Program-made: the position numbers and the translations under genes
The notes under the pieces: model-generated
Seen by the model: the letters and a program-made list of their open reading frames with translations, nothing else
Told to the model about the DNA's origin: nothing
Database searches by the model: none
Origin: Bremia lactucae
Taxonomy: Eukaryota; Oomycota; Peronosporomycetes; Peronosporales; Peronosporaceae
Length of the DNA: 14,874 bases
Assembly: GCF_004359215.1 (NCBI RefSeq)
Contig: NC_090627.1
Span: 1,913,520 to 1,928,393 of the forward strand
Reading direction: 5' to 3'
Shown: one piece after another, positions 7,653 to 13,769 of the stretch
How the letters are laid out: each line of letters starts with the position of its first letter
Numbering within the stretch: position 1 is the first letter of the stretch

Positions 7653-8632
7653 CTGGTATAGGTCGGAGTTGGAGCTGTTTCGAGCTTTACGCGAATTTCG
7701 GAGAAGGCAGACCGGACGTTAATGTTTCGTGCTTCCGCACATATAACATCTACGGATGGTCTTATGCTGTTCCACAGCTTGAAGCGCCTCCTCTCCTTCC
7801 TCAACGAGGCTTAAATCCACAGGATCCGCTCTATTCGACGGAACCCATGTGCTCGGAGAGCTTGTTCGGTAAACAGGCGTGCTAACGCGGGCAGACTTAA
7901 AGTCAAACTTGGCGCGTAGCGCTATGGCAACTGCGTCTTCGAACGTAGCCGGATGAGATCGGAATAATTCTGTCCGGGGAACGCCCTCATTAAGACCTCC
8001 ATAAAGATGGTTACGACGATTGCTTCTTGCACCGGGTCTTGATGCATAGATGCAATGAGAGCTCTCAACTCGTGGACAAAGTGTCCTAGGGTTCTTTTAC
8101 CATGTCGAGTCGCTAGGAGCCGTGCTCGCATGCGAAAAAGCCTGAGCAGGCGGTGCAAACATGCTGGTCATCTGCTATTTCAGCGAATACATTGAGAGAA
8201 AAGCGTCGTTTATAGACGTGCTGCACGATAGTGCCCACTCCATGGCTACACCTCCAAATTTGGAAATGGCCATAGCCACCTTTTGCCGTTCTGTTAAGAC
8301 AAGGTGGAATTAATGGACATTTCCATCTGCTTAACCCAAAAAGGGAGATTTTCTCCCTCTCTTCCCTCAAATATCTTCACATTTACAGTTAGAAGGCGAG
8401 CCCTCGGCTCTGAGTCAGGTACAGAGATGTCCCGAGTTGGCATAGATGCCGCTAAGTGGTCCTGTACCTGAACGATTAGGGAGGTTTCGTACCGCATGAA
8501 GGCTTCAAGCCTTGGATGTAGGACCTCTGGTCCCTGGGAGATAATAAATTCCACGTCCTTAAGCCCAAAAAAAGTTTTGAGCTTATCATAAGCGGCGCGT
8601 TCCGCTTCTGACAATTCTGGAACCTCTTCCAT
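7653..8632 (-). pseudogene. gag: Ty3/gypsy Gag (family B, minus strand)
   Basis: Gag forms the virus-like particle and packages element RNA. ATG at 8632 (MEEVPELSEAERAAY) follows the PBS by about 50 bp. The capsid-type motif KIFEGREGENLPFWVKQMEM lies at about 8370-8312. A frameshift near 8300 follows, and others near 8160 and 7975 interrupt the rest: RMRARLLATRHGKRTLGHF (about 8137-8080), HELRALIASMHQDP, then HPATFEDAVAIALRAKFDF (about 7955-7900). An acidic linker LVEEGEEALQAVEQ leads to a zinc knuckle, CX2C then four residues to His, at 7748-7707. It has a TAA (7721-7719) just after the His. The gene breaks off near 7652, where the antisense ORF piece starts. Protease and pol of this family are absent. 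Confidence 0.85.
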
Positions 8633-8681
8633 TTTCGTGAAGGTCTAGTCTTGTAAAGATTCAGGCGGAGACTGACTACGA

Positions 8682-8690
8682 GTGCTACCA
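8682..8690 (-). promoter_or_regulatory. Primer binding site of family B
   Basis: TGGTAGCAC on the minus strand, two bases (CC) after the LTR end at 8693 and about 50 bp before the gag ATG. It is the clearest PBS in the window because LTR, PBS and gag are contiguous and co-oriented. Confidence 0.8.
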
Positions 8691-8692
8691 GG

Positions 8693-9268
8693 TGTAGCGG
8701 AGCTACCTCGCTCCTAAAGTCCGAGGAAGACTTTCAGACTCAAGAGTCACTTAGTTCTATTGAACTAACGGATTTAACAACTCAGGGAGTCGTACAAGTT
8801 ATAAAAGCTAAAAGAATTCTAGTTCAAGGGATTCAGGGGTTCGTAGAACCAAGTGGCAACTAGTGCCCAAGAGGATTTACCTTAGAAAGGCTTCTATCTC
8901 TTACAGATCAATGCGCAAGCCTTAGGAAGGCACTTTACGCTTTAAGATCAAAACGGGAACTGCACTTTATTAAATTATTTAAATCTAAAATCCTACCCTA
9001 GCTAAATTTTGAAATAGATTTTGGCCGCCAGATTTATATCTGGCGGTGAACACATTTGTTACCCATTATAAATGGGAATTAAGTAACTAACTATTTTAAA
9101 GTTAGATAAAAGGGTATTTTGCCCATACAGTCAATGTACCACAACAACGGTATTCCAACCGATGTGTGGCCCATCACAGGAATGGTCAATTAATTTGACC
9201 CAGCACTTTAGTGTGGTTCACATTTGTGACCAATCTTTGTGTATGTGATTCACACAGGTGCATTCACA
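8693..9268 (-). repeat. LTR of family B, minus orientation
   Basis: The right boundary in element sense is secure: it ends GCTCCGCTACA next to the PBS. The start is placed at TGTGAATGC (9268), giving 576 bp with TGT...ACA ends. This start rests on the TG and on the flanking LTR C, since no second copy is present to align. The LTR has no coding and contains several hairpins. The strongest is at 9025-9046, and CCCATT/AATGGG lies at 9062-9076. Confidence 0.65.
9025..9046. other. Perfect hairpin inside LTR B
   Basis: CCGCCAGAT and ATCTGGCGG are perfect complements around a TTAT loop. It is GC-rich in an AT-rich surround. It could act in RNA structure or in 3' end formation of element transcripts; no function is shown. 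Confidence 0.6.
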
Positions 9269-9278
9269 TTAGGAGGGA
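9269..9278 (+). promoter_or_regulatory. Possible polypurine tract between two head-to-head LTRs
   Basis: TTAGGAGGGA sits directly before the proposed LTR C start TGACGCC. A purine run is not expected upstream of a 5' LTR, so it suggests either a tandem arrangement or a truncated upstream copy. Confidence 0.35.
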
Positions 9279-9651
9279 TGACGCCTAACGTCATCCATGA
9301 TGAGGGCTAGCGTCATCCGTACGCGAGGTATCTAAAAGATACGATCGCAATACATATTGTTGTCTATAGGTATGATAATTTGATTGGCAAAAATAGGTAT
9401 TTATATTTAATGCGGTTAAATATAAATCAGTTTGAAAAACTACTTCCTACTTGGTAAGTGCGCACGAGGAGCCGGATTTCCGCTCCCGTGACGACACCTA
9501 ATCAAAGTAGTTAGTGCGTTGGGTGAGGATGCTAACGCGCCAACCACAACTACCTTACTGCACGCAAGAGAAGCTGGTTAAACCGCTCTCTCGCTTTGCT
9601 AGGGTGTGTGCTTAAGTAGAGCGTGGCCGAATTACGACGTGCCCGCCTACA
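9279..9651 (+). repeat. LTR of family C, plus orientation
   Basis: It ends GTGCCCGCCTACA at 9651, two bases before a PBS, and aligns with the inverted copy at 6882-7243. The start is uncertain between TG at 9279 and position 9289, which aligns with the TG of the other copy. Inside, ATTTATATTTAA (9399-9410) and TTAAATATAAAT (9416-9427) form a perfect 12-bp palindrome, largely kept in the other copy. Confidence 0.75.
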
Positions 9652-9653
9652 CT

Positions 9654-9662
9654 TGGTAGCAC
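9654..9662 (+). promoter_or_regulatory. Primer binding site of family C
   Basis: TGGTAGCAC two bases (CT) after the LTR end at 9651, on the plus strand and about 115 bp before the gag start. It is identical to the family B and leftmost PBSs. Confidence 0.75.
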
Positions 9663-9776
9663 TTGAAAACCTTCCCACGACCCGCATCTCTGCGTGTGTA
9701 CGTGCGGATGAGCCTCAATATTGATTGGGTTTATTTCCCCCAAATCTCCAAACATCATCGGGAAGTGGCAAGACTT

Positions 9777-10779
9777 ATGGCTTAAAAACTTGGTGTACAA
9801 GCCCTGGCCAGGCTCCTGGGTAGTCCTCCCGAGCAACATGATGCTCAGTTGAAGCAGTTTGATGCATTCGTGCTCGGACAGCGGAGGGCCGCGTCCGAGG
9901 CACAAAGCCATGCGGCGGCGGACTCCGTCACTCAGACTCAGGATGAGCTGAGGCATGAGCAGACTCGGAGCAAGGCTCTCAACAGGACTTCTGAGATACT
10001 CTCTGCCCGGCCGCATCAGCCGAGGCCCATTCGGATGGACCCGCCTAAGTTCGATGGAACGGCGGCGCACACGATTGTCACCTGGCTTTTAGCCGTGAAG
10101 AAATGCGGTGTCGCGCAGCTCATCGAGGACGATAGCCGGCGCCATGTCGCATCTGCACGGTAAGGCCTCAGAGTGGGCTTACTCGGCGCTTATGGCGGAC
10201 AGAAAGGCGTTCCCTACATTGGCGATCTTCAACGAAGACAATTCGCGCCATGTACCAGCCGCCGAACAACGAAGTGTTGCTTCAGGCGCGCTTTTTTGTT
10301 GCGCGACATTCGAAACGATCTTTGCAAGAGAATTTGCAAGAGATGAGCTCGCTGCCGGCGTCCATTACCGTAGGTCCGATCCCGGAGCACATTAAGGTGC
10401 CCACATTTATGAACGGACTACGGCATGGCCCATCGCGACAGGCCCTTTTCAAAAAGGTGCCGCCGACGATGGAAGAGGCAATTCAAATTGCCTTGGTTAA
10501 GAAGCAATCCTACAACAGTGCCTCGGCGCCAGCTTGGTAAAAGCCGTCGGCCGAAAGGACAGATGCCACTCCTATGGAGTTGGGCAATGCAGACGTGGTC
10601 TGTTATAAATGCGGCAAGCGCGGCCATATGATGGCTCGCTGCTATGCCAGGGTCCCTGCTGGGGCAAAAATGCCCAGCAAGTGGACTCCCTTACCAAAGG
10701 GCGATGGCAAGAACCAGCGTGCGAGACGCATGAGTTCTGCATCGACCACTGAGGGGTCGGGAAATGCAGAAGCGCAGTA
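9777..10779 (+). pseudogene. gag: Ty3/gypsy Gag (family C, plus strand)
   Basis: ATG at 9777 is followed by TAA at 9783 and then a long open frame in the same phase (KLGVQALARLLGSPPEQHD). A coiled segment (QTQDELRHEQTRSKAL) precedes the capsid motif PPKFDGTAAHTIVTWLLAVK (about 10041-10100). Frame then shifts twice: near 10110 to AMSHLHGKASEWAYSALMAD, and near 10235 to MYQPPNNEVLLQARFFVARH. The rest stays in one frame: PTFMNGLRHGPSRQALFKKV, MEEAIQIALVKKQSYNSAS, a TAA at about 10538, then PMELGN and an intact zinc knuckle CYKCGKRGHMMARC (10601-10642). The end is TAG at 10778-10780. It is related to but clearly distinct from the family B Gag. It follows its own LTR and PBS. Confidence 0.88.
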
Positions 10780-10839
10780 GGGGCGGGATGCCCTACTGAC
10801 GCGGACTTTGAAGCTACCCCTAAGTTCAAAGTTATGGAA

Positions 10840-11396
10840 CAAATGGGTAGCATAGTCCCTGAGGTCTCGAAATTTGGACCTCTACCCTGCTGGACTATAG
10901 CGCTCAAGTAAAAGGCTATAACCAAGTGATGACCCTCCTAGTGAATTCGCGAGCATCACAAAATCTTGTGAAAATCGCGGCTCTAAGAAAGAAACCAGCG
11001 ATGTTTGAGTCGCTTTGCCATGATTGCAAGCGAGAAGAGGCGGCCAATCGTTTATCGAACGGCGCGCTCGTTAAGTTTGAGGGAGTTCAGGTAAAACCTC
11101 GCCTTCAACTTTAGTGACTTCTCTTGTAAAGAGAAGTTTACAGTGCTAGGAATGGAGAGTTCGTATGACCTCATCCTAGGCATGCCATGGTTGGCAAAGT
11201 ACCAACCATGGATAGACTGGCGTACACGCACAGTTGCGAACTCTTCGCAGGACACCGGAAAGGGTGTGCTTCTGCGAGAGACGTATGCAACTGATGTCGT
11301 GTCGAACACAGTTGAGGTTGCATTGACGGATGTCAAACGTCACCAATTCGTACCCAGCCCGTGGAAACTGGGGTAGTGAATAGGACGATGACAAGT
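10840..11396 (+). pseudogene. pro: Ty3/gypsy aspartic protease region (family C)
   Basis: Retropepsins cleave Gag-Pol at a D-S/T-G active site. Here the expected DSGAS reads NSRAS (AAT at 10944), so the catalytic Asp and the Gly are both gone. The frame breaks near 11114 and resumes with FSCKEKFTVLGMESSYDL. The family hallmark ILGMPWLAKYQPWIDW follows at about 11173-11220. Another shift near 11365 leads into the repeat-bearing linker at 11397. It lies 60 bp downstream of gag in the same orientation. RT is not reached before the gap. The segment 11102-11180 is the relative of the fragment inserted in the LTR at 363-441. Confidence 0.85.
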
Positions 11397-11540
11397 AGTC
11401 ATGCGTCCGAATGTCCTGCACAGAGCCGAGAGCCTGTGGCAGTAGACGGCAAGCTGACAAGAAGTCATGCGTCGCATAAACCGGCACAGTGCCAAGAGCC
11501 TGGTGCGGTTGGAAGGGGTGCGTTAGCCAGGAGTGCAACG
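11397..11540 (+). repeat. Imperfect 66/69-bp tandem repeat in the protease-RT linker
   Basis: Unit 1 (11397-11462) and unit 2 (11463-11531) both begin agtcatgcgtc and share cacag...gagcctg. A third unit may start at 11532 (agtgcaacg) at the gap edge. Both lengths are multiples of three and translate as related 22- and 23-residue units (SHASECPAQSREPV, SHASHKPAQCQEPG). Confidence 0.7.
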
Positions 11541-11640
11541 NNNNNNNNNNNNNNNNNNNNNNNNNNNNNNNNNNNNNNNNNNNNNNNNNNNNNNNNNNNN
11601 NNNNNNNNNNNNNNNNNNNNNNNNNNNNNNNNNNNNNNNN
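11541..11640. other. Assembly gap (100 N)
   Basis: A placeholder-length gap between the family C protease linker and the last 83 bp of a family A LTR. Confidence 0.98.
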
Positions 11641-11723
11641 CTTAACGAGAGGCACCACTCACATCTGAAGCAGTGTGAAGTGGACTTGTACTGAAACAGT
11701 ACAAGTCGCAGTGCCCCGTTACA
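11641..11723 (+). repeat. End of a family A LTR, plus orientation
   Basis: It matches the last 80 bp of 2245-2682, ending GTGCCCCGTTACA at 11723. It is the right-hand LTR of the insertion that splits the minus-strand pol. It carries the two-hairpin structure with a compensated base pair (A11661/T11676). Confidence 0.85.
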
Positions 11724-11728
11724 CTCAC
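11724..11728. repeat. Right copy of target site duplication CTCAC
   Basis: It follows the LTR end at 11723 and matches 2240-2244. Counting one copy only, both the minus-strand pol and the plus-strand antisense frame continue in phase from 11729 into 2244. Confidence 0.65.
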
Positions 11729-11995
11729 CGTATCGAGCGGTTGGAAGACCGTTCGAAGAGTGCGTACTCCATGTTGGAGTACGAACGAAAATATCACGCT
11801 GTTCGCGATGAGCCGTCGCCAGCTCATCGCAGTTTCGAGGATATTCGGAACCGGCATGAGAAACTCCAGGTTTAACATGAGAATCTGGTTCGCGATCACA
11901 AAAATCTATCAGGGATTCTTGAAAAGGGTGGTCAAATCCGTCCCCGGAATAAGCCGCGTACTGATGGAACGGGCAGAGCCGATCAACGTAAGACG
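11729..11995 (+). pseudogene. 3' part of the family A antisense ORF (coiled coil, basic tail), split from 685-2244
   Basis: The frame begins RIERLEDRSKSAYSMLEYER and continues through HAVRDEPSPAHRSF and IRNRHEKLQ, a TAA at 11873, then HENLVRDHKNL and KGGQIRPRNKPRTDG. In the other copy it ends at a TAG (4852-4854), which here is TAC (11996-11998). It is antisense to the pol linker between integrase and chromodomain. With the inserted LTR and one CTCAC removed it is in phase with the coiled-coil segment ending at 2244. That continuity shows the two segments were once one frame. Confidence 0.55.
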
Positions 11996-12167
11996 TACGA
12001 TGCGTTCACATCCTACGTGGCAATTCTATTGTGGACGCATTGCCTCTGCAGTGCAGTACACGGAAAGGCCCAATGAGCTTGCGTAGTACTTTACTGCTAC
12101 CCACATTAGTGACTAAACGCCTAGGTAGGTTTACCGTAGAGAGTAGCACTAGACCATTATTTTAAAT

Positions 12168-12269
12168 TGGCGAATTCTCTTCCGCCATGCAGCGTTTGTC
12201 ACCCCTCTTGGGGCTCGAACCCACGACCACTGGCTTAAAAAGCCAGCGCTCTACCAACTGAGCTATACG
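12168..12269 (-). tRNA. tRNA-Lys(UUU)-derived fragment inserted in pol, 5' acceptor strand missing
   Basis: On the minus strand the D arm (AGCTCAGTTGGTAGAGC), the anticodon arm CTGGC-TTTTTAA-GCCAG with anticodon TTT (12239-12237), the T arm (GTGGG-TTCGAGC-CCCAA) and the 3' acceptor strand GAGGGGT plus discriminator G (12207-12200) are all present. The first seven bases (ATTCGTA) do not pair with GAGGGGT, so the 5' acceptor strand has been lost. About 32 bp of 3' trailer follow. The plus-strand pol copy at 4671-4710 has host sequence here without this insert, and AAT occurs at both edges. A and B box promoter sequences are intact. A functional tRNA is unlikely. Confidence 0.8.
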
Positions 12270-12560
12270 AATGAAGAACATTTGCTATTCCATGTTTGTC
12301 TGTATTACGTTTCTGTCGGTCCACTGCGTTAGCAATGGAATCCTGAACGAAACGGATTATTGATTCTCGAGTTAGCTGAAACTCTTCGGCTGACTCATTT
12401 GTTTTGTCTTTTTCAGTACGCTTTGTGTGCACTGCCATGAGATCATTCTCATCTTCGTCGATTTCTTCGACATCGACATCACTCGCATCGTAGTTAACTT
12501 CGACGCGTGATGAGCATGAGCCAGAAAAGGTTTTGCTCGTGCGACTCCACCCACCCCCTT

Positions 12561-13200
12561 AAACTAGAGGATCCCTCTAATTGGGTGGGTATGCGAGGAT
12601 GGCGTAAGCCATTCACAAAGAACAGTGTATGCGTTGTAGACGCATGCACAGAATTATCGATGGCGAATTCAACCATCGGTAAAAACTGCTCCAATTCGGA
12701 TACGATTGGACGTAACCTCGAAGTATCTCTTCGAGGACGCGATTTACGCGTTCTGTTTGACCATCCGTTTCCGGGTGATCAGATGTTGACATAGTCAGCC
12801 GTGTTCCGAGAGATCCGAACAAGGATTGCCAAAACTCTGCCGTGAACCGTGCATCTCTATCCGAGACTAATTCACGGGGTAGACCGTGGAGTTTGAATAC
12901 CGTGTCGATGAAGACACGGGAACACGCAGCCATAATCGACTCTTGTACTGCAGCAAGATGAACCATCTTGCTGAATCTGTCTACAAAAACAAGGATTTTA
13001 TTGTTTTTGTGATCGTCTTCGGGAATCCAAAGACGAAGTCCATAGATACGGACTGCCAACACTCTGCCGGGAGTCGTAGAGGTTAGAGAGGTGCACGGGA
13101 TGAAGGGCTAGACTTCCCCGTTAACATACCTCGCAAGCACGAATGTACTTGCGCACGAACTGATACTGGCGGGATGACGATCGAAATAAAGCCGGTAGAT
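12561..13200 (-). pseudogene. pol: Integrase zinc-finger end and catalytic core (family A, minus strand)
   Basis: The DDE core inserts element cDNA. On the minus strand, FVRKYIRACEVC (about 13165-13130) is the second half of the HHCC finger. The region then shows MDFVFG (about 13045, first catalytic Asp), a frameshift, ILVFVDRFSKMVHLAAV (about 12998-12948), LVSDRDARFTAEFWQSLFG (about 12870-12815, second Asp) and HPETDGQTERVN (about 12782-12745, the Glu). Catalytic residues survive, but frameshifts near 13030 and 12680 and a stop break the gene. The segment VNGLRHPRIPTQL (about 12628-12590) is the usual sequence after the core. Confidence 0.88.
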
Positions 13201-13430
13201 CTTTAAAGATTTATCGGATGGATTTAATAATTAAATCCATCAAGCATAGAAGGTCTTTATCTTTCGTGTAGGCTTTCTTTATGTCATCAACTAAGGTTGA
13301 TGACGGAACACTCGTAGTGAGTGTTGCAATAGTGGGATTATTTTCACTGTTGAGTGCACTGCTGACTCGAAATCGGGTCGGCATGATAACGCATCAGCGA
13401 CAACATTACGTCGTCCTGGTTACTATTCGA
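13201..13430 (-). pseudogene. pol: Degraded RNase H-integrase connecting region
   Basis: This region lies between RNase H and the integrase finger. The minus strand shows scattered remains in shifted frames (an ADAL-like end of RNase H near 13395, ISSQQCTQQ near 13365). Nothing else is recognisable on either strand. It is AT-rich near 13200-13240. Confidence 0.5.
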
Positions 13431-13769
13431 CGGATAAATTATACTCTAGAAGAAGAAGAAGAAGCTCGCCATTCTTTGCGAGTGGTGTGGGCTATTTACG
13501 GTCGTGCGTAATGACGCATGGTTCGTATATACGATGAACGGTCTATCTTCGAGGAGATAGACCCTAAATTTAGCCGATGCATATTTCATGGCAAGGAGTT
13601 CCTTGTCATGCACTCGGTAATTGTATTTAGCTGGTTGCAGCTGGCGCGATTGGTAACAGACGTCGCGCTCCGCGCCGCCTGTATCGTATTGCATTAACGC
13701 ACAGCCGATTGCGAAATCGCTGGCGTCACAGACCACATGAAATGGTCCGTCCTGATCTGCAATCGCCAA
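13431..13769 (-). pseudogene. pol: RNase H domain (family A, minus strand)
   Basis: RNase H removes template RNA during cDNA synthesis. The frame from 13769 reads FHVVCDASDFAIGCALMQYD (first Asp present), VCYQSRQLQPAKYNY, then VHDKELLAMKYA (Glu present), YLLEDRPFIVYTNHASL and SPHHSQRMAS. The third catalytic position, normally Asp in YTDH, is Asn (AAC, 13523-13521). The frame then enters five TTC codons and TAG, where the family usually has an aromatic Trp-Leu-Ser-Phe-Phe run. It lies in the expected place between RT and integrase. Confidence 0.88.

Larger units (their letters stand above)
11729..12560 (-). pseudogene. pol: Integrase C-terminus, GPY/F-type module and linker (family A, minus strand)
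   Basis: Minus-strand translation gives an acidic stretch and SANAVDRQKRNTDKHG-like sequence at about 12440-12290, interrupted by the tRNA fragment (12168-12269). It resumes with LVLLSTVNLPRR (about 12155), LIGPFRVL (about 12075) and IELPRRM followed by TGA. The linker runs to the CTCAC junction. It matches 4342-5078 throughout except for the tRNA fragment and point changes. It then continues, beyond the insertion, at 2244->1812 with the chromodomain. Confidence 0.82.

Noticed and set aside
11397..11540. A CRISPR-like array.
   Set aside because: There are only two imperfect direct repeats without spacers, in a eukaryotic retrotransposon coding region.
11176..11658. A 160-codon minus-strand frame crossing the second gap.
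   Set aside because: It depends on unknown bases and lies opposite the protease motifs on the plus strand.
12200..12269. A functional tRNA-Lys gene.
   Set aside because: The 5' acceptor strand does not pair with the 3' strand over seven positions, and the T stem has a mismatch at its base.
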